From assembly GCA_034190875.2 (NCBI GenBank), contig CM067348.1:30041640-30105639 (forward strand): a DNA stretch of 64,000 bases. Direction: 5' to 3'. A program made the position numbers and the translations under genes. The notes below the pieces were generated by a model, which saw only the letters and a list, made by a program, of their open reading frames with translations, was not told the origin of the DNA and searched no databases. Within the stretch, counting starts at the first letter, position 1, and each line of letters begins with the position of its first letter. This DNA comes from Urechis unicinctus. Lineage: Eukaryota > Annelida > Polychaeta > Xenopneusta > Urechidae. Shown here piece by piece: positions 38,572-52,870 of the stretch.

Positions 38572-41500
38572 ACGCTTGTTATGGACATTCTCCTGGGGAA
38601 CATTTTCGAGTTTTTTTTTTTATGTGTCAGCACTCCAACTCATAACGGGTTAACATGTTCAATTCATGATTGATTCTACAACATTTATGCCTCTTAGGGA
38701 TCATGTAGATAATTCAATGTGACGTAGATTTACGTGACTGAATGTATGCCATGACACTAGTGTGGCTCCTGGCGCATATGCCAGCACACTGGTGTCGAAG
38801 ATAATTATGGCTGAAGAAATTTTCTGAGCACTATCCAATTACGTTTAGATTTCCGATGATCCCAATGGTGGCTTACTGGCTTATTCGCCGTCTAGGAAAC
38901 AAATGAGTACAGCAGAGCAGCAATAACAAATTGTAGTTATCCGATGCTGAAACGCCACTCAGCATTTTGTCTTTCTCAGTATATAAATAATAAGTATATG
39001 AATGAATACGGATATTCAGAATACATATTAGAAATAAATTCTGGCGCGAGCAGATGCTGCTGAATATCATCCCTAAGACAAATACAGCGTTACACAAATT
39101 GGTTGTTGTGAAGTCACATTTCAGTTCGCAGTACAAAGGGGCGCGCTTACTACTCTTTTTAATTACCGATACATCTTTTGCTGTTGTAACTTGATATACA
39201 AGAGATGAAGAACCAATATCGATGTACTGCGCAGTCAAATGCTTCTCACTGGTAGCTCCATACACACAGTAATCAAAAAGCTATCCCTATACAATACAAA
39301 TAAAGTAATGATATGCCTTAATTGATTGCTGAGAAGCGCCGAGCACAGATACATTAGATTGAAGTGTACTTAACATCCTAGATCAATCACTGGTAAACGG
39401 CTGTCAAGGTCCCCACCTGCGTATTATATATCTATAAAATATGAATCGGTATTTGTATTGGACTATGAATATAGGCATATAAATAAATTACGGATGAACA
39501 GATTAAGGTGAACAACAGCATCAGCCTTACTGGATCCAAATTCAGAATCATCCACACATTGTCGACCTCCAGTATAAGGATCATAAATCACAACATTCTG
39601 CTGCTTATGGCGTCTTTACAGCTAAACGGGGCGGATGGATGACAGCTTTGTCATTCCGCACTAACTATCTGTTTGTAACAAATTCACACGCGCAGTTATC
39701 AACTGCAATCAGCTGTGCTGTTTAGCTTACTTGTAGTGATAACTGACCTGCTTTATGGTATGTATCGCACCGCCCTGTCAGTTACTAGACCACGCCTCAC
39801 ATGCGCGGCCACACACAACGCGAAGATCAAGCTTTTTGTCTGTGTGCATCTCAAATGGATAAGCACTGGATACCTCGATGCAAACGAAGCATACACGAAA
39901 TCTCCTGGCTAATAAGTTACGCTGACACAAAAGAATCCACCAGCGACGCCTGGATTTTCAAACTTGCGCATAAAACATTTACAAAAACTGTCCGCGTCGA
40001 ATCTCGGCAACGTGCGTATTCCTCACTATAAAGTTCACGCTATAACTCACGCCGATGTCCGTTGATATTAGCAACATTAATTCTTATAAGCGGCAAGCCA
40101 GTTGTAGCATATGCTTTATGCTATTATTTCAGGGCATGATCCCATATGTGTTGGGTATCTCAGCAAAATGTGGTCACTGAGGGGGTATACTTGACACAGC
40201 TTATATTACGACCGGTGCTACTTGGATAACACATTTGGACATGCGGAAGTGGTTGATGTAGTTGGTAAATTTGGTTATCTGAAATTAATGATTGAGCAGC
40301 AATTCAACCTTTGGGATATCAATTTAGAATCACGTAATTCCCAAAACAGCTTTGCTGATCAAGTCTTAATGCACCGCAACCCACAAGCCCAGATGACCTG
40401 AATTATCCACCTGCCTCGGTCCGACCCACAAACATACGAATACGTCTGTCGTTGGCTTTGTCAAGCATTGACGATGCGGCATCAACCCGCGTAATTAATG
40501 AAACATGCGCATGCATACACCACTTAAATTGCCAAATCTCCCCAAGTAAGGTATATTTCACATAAGGGACATCATGAAATGACCCAACAAAAATATTTTC
40601 TACCCAGCCGTAATTGCTGGTATCAGTTAGACAGCCGCGGAGACACTAAGCAAAGATGAGTTACTATTTAATGGCCATAACGCCAGATGCCCTGTGGAGG
40701 CTCGAATGCGTAATCGACCAATGCTCTTTGGAAAATCATTTTGGTGCAATCTAGTGAATGAGTTCGTATCATTATATTATTATAAGTGCTAACTTAAGCA
40801 TAAGTATAACCACGGCATATGGGCAACGAGGCTTTGGTTCTCGGATCAGGTATGTCCCTCTAGAATACAGTCATTGTCGTTTATGGTCCTCGCTCATATT
40901 GATCCTTGATTTTGTCATTTAACAGCATATCTCTCTACATTTAATAGCAAGCTAAAAACGTCCTTGATTTTTCCTCTTCAATACGCGCCGCAAAAACCTT
41001 CTAGTTGCAACTGTTAAAGAGAGAATCTGCGATGCGCCATAGGTTTCATGCTTTTGCTCTCAAAATAACAGTTGCAACGTTATACACAGTGCTGATATCG
41101 GCCAGATTCATTAATAACAGTTTTTCTTTCGGGGTGTGGGGGCGGACGTTATATAGACATGAGTCTTTGATTTCAGCATGCATGAACAAAGACTTTAAAG
41201 CGTCTCATTGTTCCATATGTATGGCACGTTGAAGAAGTTGAGAGCGCCCTGCATTGTTATTAATTGCTGCTAGTTAGCAAAACAGAACACGTTTTTGGTG
41301 TTGGTAACAGAACGGGAAGCCCTGACATCAAGGACTCATTCAATCATGCTAGCAGTCAATAGCATAGAGGATGATCTTAAATTATCGTGCTGCGTGATAA
41401 ACAGTGCCTTGTTAAATGACAACTTTCCCAACTCTAAGGATGACTTAGCACTGTAACATACAAATGCCGCAACATTCTGTTATCAAAGAGCAAATACTTT

Positions 41501-43695
41501 GCGTCGGTTGGACACTATCTTTATTGCAGTATTATCGTTACAGACAACCCATTGTCTGACCCAAGACTGATGGTGTACATGCTGAAGTTCAAGTGCTTTT
41601 GCCATGGTCTAGTTAGGTGTAAAGCCGATAGAATGTGCAAAACAGAGTCCAAAATTGTAAAATGGCTTTGCTGCGCGGTATTTTGTGGCCCCCTGATTAT
41701 GTGTTCAGTGTAGTGGTGACAGCTGACGACAGTATAGTCTCTGTTCTCACCTGTTGTTCGTATTTAATGTGCATTGAGATTATCCTCTTTCATTGTTATG
41801 TGCACGGGACTGCTAAAAACAGAGGGCCGATAAATGCCTTATCATCTGATACACCGATTGCGTCATGTTGGCATGGCATTACTTGAATCGATTACAGCGT
41901 CGAACATTTGATCTTGAAAAACTCTATGAGCTGGATATCAGCGACCGGTCATGATTGTGCCAATACCTGGTTTTTTATCATGTCTGGTAAATACATTTTG
42001 GCCGGCCCAAATATGATAAAGTCGATCCTATATGAGTTGCAAGTATTTGGATGGATGATAATGTTTCTATTTCACTATGACATTTCTGTTATGGTAATGC
42101 ACAGGACTCATGCAGGCGAATATATCAAACAGAACTACAATGATACAATTAAACGATATTATATAGGAAAGGTAGAACCTAGGATATTTAATATTCATAA
42201 TGCTTCTGCGGTTAGGTACATTTTGTCACTGCAGCGATATTGTCGTGACCATTTGCTAATGTCTAAGGTAAATATTAGAAGAGTTTCACAGCTGTGAGCT
42301 AAATATTACAATACCAAAATGGTTATGACTGGGGAAATGCAATTAAATTGGTAGCACATCAATGACAGCAGAGAACAATATCCTACTACTAGCCTCGCAA
42401 ATGGTACTTTCGTCACATTCTCCAATAATATACATTAGTATAGTATATGACGTGTGCCAATATTAATGAATCGATTTTCCGCTGCTTGATACATGCGGCC
42501 AATGTTGGAAGCAGAAGTGTGCGGCTCAATACCCTCTTGTCACGGATTGAAATGACAGCGACTGCCTGCTTCACATACACAGTGGCCATATTACTCTCAG
42601 TCTCACTATTGTGTTTTGTTTGACACATATTGAAGCATATGGCATAGTTTGGGGCTTATGGTATATCGTCCAGATTTTGTCTCCTGTACTGCCGATAACT
42701 CGTTTCCACTGAAAGCTGGCTTATATATCCAAAAAAACATTTAATTTTACAATTGTCCACTCCCGACAGACATTACTTGTGGATGTGGCCGGGCCCAAGA
42801 CGCTTCTCAGATCATTTTCCTTCAGATATCTCGCTTCAGCCTTATTCAGCGTAGCCATTAGCTAATGGCGCACATATGTTGTGCGGTCTGCGCGATTAAC
42901 AATATGTCTGCGTTCCTGTTGCCCATTTAAGCTATGGTGCGGGTTGTTGCAACTTTCGCCCAAATTATACTTCATCACGAAGGCGTGCTGTTCTATTAGT
43001 GTCATTCGCTGCCTCTGTTATTTCGTTGACCCAAAAGCAATTATAGAGCCATGCACCACTGCACCAGACACACCGACTATAATGGATAAATCCCAAGTGG
43101 TGATTCATTTTATGTCGTCATAGACACAGTAGAGTGTTAGATGATAATTGTAGATCAAATTTTTAACTGAGTTGTAATCCTCATGTATCCTAAATCTAGG
43201 TTTCTTAACATAATATTATGTGACAGGTAAACAATAACCACCAGCTGTTTGTAAAACGCTTTTTTACGAGGCAAATTGTCCATTGAAATACTTACTCTAC
43301 TTATATCCTTTTGATAGAATAAGGTCTACCATAGGCTAAGTGCCGTCGGTTTGTTGCTGCGATTGTTTTGTATTCGCGGTCAAGCAGTTACTTAGCCGTA
43401 CACTTTGGCACCACATCCGCCAACATGGGCAGGGTGTATTATGTAGTGCCTGGTGAGTAGAGATGCTTCCTCTCCAAGACAGTTATTGTCAACACTGAGT
43501 GTATACAAGCATTATATCCTGATATCCCCACAGAAAAGAGGGAAATAACATTCGCCGCCAGTATATGACACGGTCAACTGTTTTGGGCGTCCTGCAACTG
43601 ACACTCAAGGTACTGCCTGGACAGTTGTATTGCTGTACATATTTATTAATTGATCGGCAGTCAAAAAAGTGCGACAGAACCGACTGATCTAATCA
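38572..43695 (+). repeat. Degenerate copy 8 of the repeat family (block C version)
   Basis: It opens with block C (38572-39245), then matches block B from agctccatacacacagtaatc (39253) to gatattagcaacatta (about 40080). Next comes a segment inverted relative to its homologue (40085-42640), then block B sequence again from about 42880 to 43640 (for example caatatgtctgcgttcctg, gcaccagacacaccgac). Identity to canonical units is low with many indels. No gene was recognised. Confidence 0.75.
40085..42640 (-). repeat. Left arm of a large diverged inverted repeat
   Basis: Its reverse complement aligns with 44985-47665 over most of its length. Anchors include gtgcattaccataacagaaa (reverse complement near 42090; plus strand near 45590), the tgttaccaacaccaaaaacgtg type sequence (41303; 46465), gaggcaggtggataattc (40410; 47441) and ggcagtcgct (42560; 45030). 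The arms are separated by about 2.3 kb. Confidence 0.8.
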
Positions 43696-44908
<1,213 letters not shown>

Positions 44909-44984
44909 CGCATAACGCTAACCTATCGACAAAACACATTTATTAGACTGAGGGCATTATGGTCACTTACAATTGTGATTTGCG

Positions 44985-47665
44985 CATTGTGAGCCAATTT
45001 ACCAATGTTCTGTTACATTGTAAATGCAGCAGGCAGTCGCTTCCATTCAACCTGTGACAAGAGGAAATTGAGTCAAACATTTCTGCATCCAACATTGGCA
45101 GCATGTATCAGGCAGCTGTTCCTGGAGTCTTCCCATTGACCCAAAACACTTGCAGTTAAGTTGCTGTCTCATACATTTAAAATTCACCTCTTAGTTCATA
45201 CAAGTAAGGAAATCAAGCAAACTCAAATAATGTACAAGAAAACGAAGCATGAATTAAAGTGGTGAATAGTATCATTTGGAAAACTCCAAATTCATAAACT
45301 TCGTGTATTTGTATCTTTTCTTCACTGTAATGCGACCTAAATCGACCCAAAAGCAGATAAGGTTTCATGGCAAGTTAGAGAATAGACGTGCTCACGACTA
45401 AGACATTTCGCAAATGTTGGCAATTTCACCATATGGACAAAATTTACTTTACTGCAGAAGCTTGATGAATATAAAAGCCCCTTGGATCCCAATTAATATC
45501 TTTTTATTGTATCGTGTAGTGCACCATCACTATTACACACATCGTCAATCACTCATGTTCCGAATGATGGATTAGCGCGTATGTTTTCTGTGCATTACCA
45601 TAACAGAAATGTCATAGTACCATAGAAAAAGTACCAGCCATCCATATATTTGCAACTCATATGGGATTGATTTGATAATTTTTGGGCCGTATTTCCAGAC
45701 ATGGTACAAAACCAGGTCTTGGGAATAGTAATGACAGGTCGCTATTAACATATCGAGATATCCAGCTCACAGAGGAATGCAGGTTCAAATACCTAATTCT
45801 GTAATCGATTCTGTTACTCTTCAAATTCTTGATTAGCATAAAAAATATTAATGGTACGCCAACATGACGCCATTGGAATATCAGATGATAAGGCGTAGCT
45901 CAGCAATTTGTTTCTTGCAGTGGCTAGCACATGCGAATGAATGAGGATTCTTTCAATACACATTAAATATGGACAAAAGGTGGGAGCAGAGGCTACTCTG
46001 TCGTCGGCAGTCACTATTGCACTGAACACAACCACGGGACCACCAATGACCGCGCAAGTAAGCCATTTGAAATCCTGGACTCCGTGTGCTCTCTTGTGAC
46101 ATTCAATGCTTTTACAACTTCTATGAGCTTACCATTTGTCAAAGCAAAGGCAAAAAAACCGGTAGTTCAGTATGTCCGCCGTTGGTTTTGGGACAAACAA
46201 TTGGTTGTCTGTATCGACAATACTACAATAAGGATAATGTTACAATATTGTTACTGGCAAATTTGTCATTAACAAGGAACAGTTTTTTTATTAGTTCTTA
46301 ATCTACGGACAGCTAGTTAAATTGATTCTATTGCAATTAACAAACTAAATCATGACAATACCAAGCCTTAATTGTGTTAGTTTAACAGCACGATTTTTCA
46401 AGAGCATATTTTATGCTTTTTGAGCTTACATGCCTGCAGTAGTCTTTCATGTTAAGGTTACTCGTTCTATTACCAACACCAATAACGTGATCTGTTTAGC
46501 TTACTGGCGGCAATTAATAGTAATGGAGGGCGCTCTCGGCAATGCAACGCTTATTCGTCTTTGCCCATGCATTTTGAATTCTAACGCCCATGCCTATAAA
46601 GCAAATGCGAGTCTAAGCCCTTCCCCAACCAGCAAATTAAACGAAAAATCCCTCCGAAGATGAGTTGATTTGACACAGACCCGTGTATGAGCATCATCGC
46701 CTAGTTTTTTCAGTCACATTTGCAAAAACTGTTAGTAATTAATCTTGGCCATATGTTTGTGTTGCTCAAAACAGTCACCACAGTGTATAGATCGTGGCAA
46801 TTATTATGTGGAGTCCAAAAGCATGCGGTGTTTCAGAAGGCAAATGTGCAACATGGTTCAGTACAAACCAGCTACCCATTGCCCATCTTACTGTTAAATG
46901 AAGAGCGTGGTGTTACATAACAATGTAAAGCATTATGTCCTATGCGAATGAGCGGGGACTATTAATGACAATGACTGCGTAATCGAGGGACATAACTTAT
47001 GCTCAAACAAAAGCACCGTTGTCTGTATACCGTGTTTGTACGTATGCCTAAGTCAACAGTTATTTATAAGCAAAAACCATTCACTAAATTGCATCTCAAT
47101 GATTTCCCTATAGGCATAGTTTGATAATACAATCGACCTTCCACAGGGCAACAGGCGCTTTGGCCCTCTAACAGTTAAGCATCGTTACTTAGTGTTTTCT
47201 ATGCTGTCTAACTGATACCAGCAATAACTGCTTGAGAGAACATATTTTCTTTGGGTCATTCTCGTGAGATTACTTGTGTTATAATGATATCATTTGCTGT
47301 AAGCGCAATTAGGAGAGATTCGGCAATCTAAGAGATAAATTCATGCGCATGCGTATTTACTTGCGCGATTCGAAGCCATATCCTTAATTGATTGACGTAA
47401 CGAGCGTTGGACGTGTTCGTATGGTCTGTGTTGCACCGAAGCAGGTGGATAATTCTGGTTGTCAAAGCTGGTGAGTTGTGGCGCATAAAGAGTTAGACTG
47501 GTTAGGTGAAATCTTTCATCATAGTAAAATTTGCTTGAACTAACTGATTACAAAACCTACTGAAACTGGGATCACAAATTCAGCCTTGGTGTTACATCTC
47601 AGTGACCAACTTGTACCGAGATACTCAACACCATGACCTAAAACAATCGCATAGAGCACATGCTG
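44985..47665 (+). repeat. Right arm of the inverted repeat
   Basis: Partner of 40085-42640. The part 45430-45680 also matches the end of the canonical block B in direct orientation (tatggacaaa..tttactgcag, tgttttctgtg.attaccataa), so this arm keeps the array orientation and the left arm is the inverted one. The part 47100-47350 has weak similarity to block B near 10730-11060. Confidence 0.75.
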
Positions 47666-49710
47666 TTTCTAGTTTACTGTGTATGCGACAAGTCCGTCGG
47701 CTCTATATTATATCCATACTATACAATTGCTAGGAAGTACTCAACGAATCATGAATTTAAACAGCCTGGGGGATTGGTAATGCGTGTGGTAAATCTTATG
47801 ACCGATTGGAACTTTTCACTTCCTTTGTCACTTTTCTCGACAGCTCCATGACCCATGGGCATCTTACCGAAATAAATGCAAATTGCTTCTTCATTATAAA
47901 TGTACAGCAGTTGTTGACACAGCGGAAGCAAGTCTTAAAGTAATGTTTTGTGCAAATAATTTAAACATTGTAACGCAATACATGAACATAGATGATAACA
48001 ATGGCACAGCTGCTTATCATGCAGTTTAATGGAACTTAGTATTGTTTATGTCATTAAATATTATTAATAAAGCATTTATTGTATAGACGAACACTCAGTA
48101 TAGATTTATCTATATGTCAAGTTATGTGAAGTATTCTACGACTGCTAACTACTTTGACCACGTCGCGTAGGTTGGCATGGTGTTTATGTTGTGCACTAAA
48201 TGTGACGCTTAGCTTGTTAACAATCGACGTGGTATGGGTTGTTTCCCAAACCTTTTCAGGTTTTATTCAGAGGGTTGTGAGGATCTGTTTTGCACGAGGT
48301 GGTTTTGATAACACATGTGTTCGTTTGTGTTCAACCATACTTTGTTGATATAGGGAACATCACAAAAGACGTATTGCGACACCTGAATTCAGTATAATCG
48401 TTTAGAAAACCTTAATATGGATTTTGATATGTGATAACTAAAACAATACACGCATGCTATAATGGGTGAAAAGCACTTTATAAGGCAGCCTTACTTCAGG
48501 GCTAGGTTTGACTGTTTTATTCATTTCGCCTGCCATAAGCACCACTTATTCGTACCCATAAAGTAGTGCCTGCACCTGCTGTGCATAAGCACTGCAGCTA
48601 AGCAATAATGACGCACGATTCGTTTTGCACAATATGATACAGGTAAAATAAAATGAATCACGGGACGAGCCTTTCAAATATTTGGAGATAATTAACGACA
48701 TATATAGCTGTAACCTTTCTAACTAGAACGTTCCTCAAATGTTTTTCATGTCTGAACGATAAAACTACCCAAATGCTAGCTGTTGCTATTTTTGATTGAA
48801 ATGTCAAACATTCATTGTCGGGCTGCGCTTCATAGGCATGCCATATGATGGTATGTATAGATTACAAACAATTGGTGTATGTTTGTAAACAGTATAAGTG
48901 CTTGGATAACCTTTCCACAAAGCCAATATGAAGTACAAGACACGCCTAGGATAACGTCATGGAATTACAAGTTGAAACCTGAACTCTTTGCCTATGAGTG
49001 GATGATATAACCCTGTACGCCATCCAGATAGGAACAGGTGATGCGCTTTATTCAGAACAAGGAAATAAAGGAGAGGTTTAGGAATACGAACTATGTCGCT
49101 TTTGGTGAGGTATTCACCATTGATTCGCCATTATAATGCATGAGCCAGTTCAGCAGCTTGGTGTACCTTCATCGCCTATTGATACAGATATGTATGCAAA
49201 ATATAGATTATAGAGACCAGTAGTAACTAGCGGGTTAGCTTTGCCACTGATGTATTCGAACTGTGCTCACCATCGGGAAGACTGGTGGAAACCTCATAAA
49301 ATACCATCGGTGGCCAGCTTACTGCCGAGTTGTTTTATATGCGCCACAATCTGCATCTGACATTTCGTTAACTCAAAAGCAATAACCGACCCACACGCCA
49401 CTGCACCAGACATGCCGACTGTAATGGATAAATCCAGATTGTTTATTTGATGAGGTTGGAAACTTATATGTAGCAACAATGTCATCTATAATACTGTTTA
49501 ACGACGACGGTTTTAAAACAGGGATACCAGCATATATGTGACAAATCAGAGGAGATTAACTATAAAACTTGGACGAGAAACAGCTTATCAACCTGATATA
49601 GACGCACAGAGGCAAACATATGAGATCCCGAATTCGATTCAAAAGGACAATGCTTCGTCTCCCCGACCTTTTCCAGAAGCATGAATAATAGTAAACTTAA
49701 GCCGTAACAT
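47666..49710. other. Degraded intergenic DNA with traces of block B
   Basis: No gene recognised. The stretch at about 49340-49435 clearly matches block B: the 20-mer ctgcatctgacatttcgtta is identical to units 3-6 (for example about 16861), followed by ctgcaccagacatgccgac..aatgga. The rest is AT-rich, with only scattered similarity I cannot confirm by eye. Confidence 0.6.
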
Positions 49711-50797
49711 GATGCAGTTAGAATATCAGATGATTAGACGCCACGCTATGTTTTGCAGTATCTAGCACGAATGAATTAATGAGGATCCCTTGAATAAACG
49801 TTAAATATGGACAACAGGTGAAAGCAGATGCTGCTGAATGTCTTCCCTTAAATACCTACCGTGCAGCAGAGTGAAACAATTGGTTAACGCCGAATCACAT
49901 TACGTTTTTGCAGAAAACAAGAGAGTGCGTAGAAAACGGCGATTACGTTCGGTTGCTTTAGCTTGAGTTTGCAGGAGGTGGAGGAGAAGGAATAGTATCG
50001 CTGTGCTGCGTAGTCTGATAATATCAGAATCTAGTGCGATCGCAAGGACATTACTTCTTCCTGAACACCTATTCGTGATCTCAACAATATTTGTCCATGA
50101 AAATGCCGCTGTTTGTATCAGCACTCGGTTCAACGGCGGTGATCACCAGGCTGCACCTTGTTTAATGAATGTCCGTAGCCGTGTATGGCAAGTTGGAAGA
50201 TCAGGCCAATAAGCTGAGCATAGCTACTGTACCAGGATATAAAATAACGGTTCGCTGATCAACAACACGAAAGATGCTGTTGATTGGGCATGTCAGACTG
50301 TTCAATCACTCTTTTTGGTTGGCAACACATTTCAAACATTAACATAGAATATGAAGCGACACTGTTCTCTGTTCATAAGTCAACACCAAATCGCACAATG
50401 CTTAAAAACTAGATCATACTCGGATAACAATGCACCCTGATTTTTGTGGCAACAAAGTTGCATGAATAATCCTGATAATATGTTAACACCACCAATGATG
50501 GAGTGGGTAAGCTGGTCTTATGACAGGGCTTGGGAAGCTCGAATAAGCGGCGGTGCGTTTTATGATTAACTACCACGACTAGCAATTTATGTTTTCAATT
50601 GCACTTTCCCATCCCGCCATTAAAAGCCCGACGCACATCATAGATAGTATCAATCCTTACGCTGAAAAGGTGTTTTCTTTGCTTGACGGGGGATCGACAC
50701 TAGGGCACACTACTCTATTCATAGCAAAATCCGCCCAACAATTGTGTTTTCTTCGATAGCGGAAGGCTTTGTCAATTAAGTGTTGCTTTGTGCAATT
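49711..50797 (+). repeat. Recent duplicated module, copy 1
   Basis: Nearly identical to 62917-64000. Visible differences are few: a 7-bp deletion at cttcccttaaatacc in the other copy, a 4-bp difference at ctggtcttatgac and scattered substitutions. Its first ~180 bp are block C (gcagatgctgctgaatgtc, caattggttaacgccgaatcacatta; compare 39046-39120). No credible gene is present; short frames on both strands persist only because the copies are so alike. Confidence 0.93.
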
Positions 50798-51610
50798 CAG
50801 ACATTGTTCTTCAAGAACGCTTCTTTAGAGAAGATATACGCATTGTTATTGTGGGGTAATTGTGTGGTTGTGCTGAAAATATGAGTAGTTAAGTTGGATG
50901 CGTGAACAGCAGGGTATTGGTGTGGTGCGGTGGAATACACTTTGTGTCGTGGTGTCAATTTGCGATGCTTCGGGATATAGCAGTAGTGGTGTGTCATATA
51001 GGAATGGTGGATTTGGACATAAGAGTGGTAAAGACAGATAGATGAAAATCTGTAGTTGAAGAAAGAACTGATGAAGTTGGAGTTCGGAAGTTATAGTATA
51101 GATGTGGCTTTGTTCGGAAACGGGGTGGTATAATCGAACGCTGGATGGCTGTTGTCAGAGGGAGTTGTGTAGTCACATATAGAGAAGAAGGAACGAGAAG
51201 TGGTGTATTGGGATTCACGTGATGGAATCTAGAAGTGATACACTGTGCTTTACGGAATTCAGCAACATGGCTTGTTATGAAACTGTATTATGAGATAAAT
51301 TATCATCTGCGTAACCATTTTGATACATAATAATTACACATGGATTAAAAGCTGAGTTGTGCCATATTGCTTGGATGTGAACTATCATTAACCTACAATA
51401 ACATTTGCATCCGTAAATATACCAAATTTCACAGTAACGTGTCTGTAGATGATGAATTAATTCAGCACAATTCATCATATTTGCTTCTAATATAACTGCT
51501 AGCTTGGTACCTGCCATTCAAGAACGACCGCTATAGCCTATTAAGATGGTGTTTCAATAACTACCAGGGTGCTTCGGTATTAATTGTTTCACACTAAAAC
51601 GCCTGGTACC
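50798..51610. other. Non-coding stretch with strong C depletion on plus strand
   Basis: From about 50825 to 51235 the plus strand is rich in G, T and A but poor in C. This opens two short minus-strand frames (51218-50994 and 50997-50797) that overlap at ATGA. Their Thr/Ser/Pro/His-rich translations follow from base skew and resemble nothing I know. No similarity to the repeat family was seen. Confidence 0.5.
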
Positions 51611-51702
51611 ACACAACACACACACATAAACACACACACACACACACAAACACGCCCTCACACAAACACACGCACACACACATACACACACACACACACA
51701 CT
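51611..51702. repeat. (CA)n microsatellite, interrupted
   Basis: About 90 bp of CA dinucleotides with interruptions such as aaacacgccctcac and ataca. The Cys/Val-rich open frames on the minus strand come from this repeat. Confidence 0.95.
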
Positions 51703-52409
51703 CAAATGAACAATCACGCAAACGCAGTCTAGTGATAACATGATTGTGAAATATAACCATCTGGAGCAATCTGCATGCGTACAGACGGCATCATGAATGC
51801 AATCAAGGTGTATGATCGGTGGTGTTCTGTCCATTGGTTGTGCAATTTCGCGAGCATTCTCAGAACATTGATTGGATGATTGTAGTTCAACTCGGCTTGC
51901 GATACTGTGGCTCTTTAAATACCAGGTCTTCATCCACACTTGTAAACATTTCCCTAGTCATTTCGTTTACGCCCAGCTTTTAGCACAGTAGTCGGCTCTG
52001 ATGGATAATAAGTGAAATTGAGAGTCGCCTCGAACATACATTACAACTATTTACAACGTCCAGGGATGCTTATCGCAAAGGGAGAGACACAATTGAGAAA
52101 CACGGTTACATATAGTGGTGATTTGCGCATATCACAATATCCTTTATCCGGAAAAAATGAGCTTTCGCAGTTTTTGCGCTACTTTCTGTTGATCAATGCA
52201 TGTTTGACCCATCCACTCATCAACGTAGGTCATGAAACAGCATGTAAATTGAAAACAAAGGAAATGCCAGGAAATTTCAGACAATAAGAAGTTTATGCGT
52301 ACAGATCACATTCTGTTGAGCATGACCCATCCATATCAACGTATATATGAAACAGCATTATAATAAAACAAAGAAACCCAGGAAATAGATAACAGTATAT
52401 AACATTATA
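51703..52409. other. Unannotated stretch, no gene recognised
   Basis: AT-rich DNA with a 91-codon plus-strand frame at 52012-52287 that resembles no family I know. The words acccatccactcatcaacgt (52208) and acccatccatatcaacgt (52325), each followed by a ..atgaaacagcat and an ..aaacaaag..aggaaat tract, show a small local duplication at about 52205-52280 and 52322-52390. Confidence 0.5.
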
Positions 52410-52488
52410 CATATAATATATATATATATATAAAGAGGATATATATATATATATATATATGCATATATATATATATATATATATATGG

Positions 52489-52533
<45 letters not shown>

Positions 52534-52681
52534 GATATATATGATATATATATATATATAGATATCTATATATCTCTCTATATCTATCTCTCTATATATA
52601 TATCTCTCTATATATATATATATCTCTATCTATATATATATATATATATATATCTCTATATATATATATATATATATATTA
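52410..52681. repeat. (TA)n / (ATCT)n compound microsatellite, ~270 bp
   Basis: Alternating TA with interspersed atctctat units in the second half. The Ile-Tyr open frame across it is not a gene. Confidence 0.97.
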
Positions 52682-52704
52682 TTCTATGATAATATGCCTG
52701 GGGT

Positions 52705-52870
52705 TCAGGGGCCGTATCCATAAAGAAACTTAAGTCTGCAAACTCAGGTTTTTGAGACGGCAAGCTGAGCTGGCCGTCTTATCCGTATCCAAAAAGAATC
52801 TGAAGTCTTCTAGCGTGCTCAACTCTGAGTCAGCAAGGTAGCTGACTTAAGTTCGCTAGCTCAAAATTAA
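52705..52870. mobile_element. Possible end of a non-autonomous DNA element (MITE-like)
   Basis: Begins ggggccgtatccataaag, followed by aacttaagtc. A partial direct repeat, tccgtatccaaaaagaatctg, lies ~75 bp on, then a gacttaagtt..gctagctc tract. Ends of the form gggccgtattcataaa..cttaag are, from memory, common on small non-autonomous DNA elements of marine invertebrates and fish. I could not find an opposite end with a matching inverted repeat, so this is tentative. Confidence 0.3.

Noticed and set aside
41908..42297. 129-codon plus-strand frame with hydrophobic segments
   Set aside because: The homologous sequence at 45430-45840 (inverted) does not keep the frame open over the same length, and no family is recognised.
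51554..51939. Cys/Val-rich minus-strand frames
   Set aside because: Translation of the CA microsatellite.
52459..52689. Ile/Tyr-rich frames across TA tracts (also 44647-44946 and 54348-55063)
   Set aside because: Translation of simple TA repeats.
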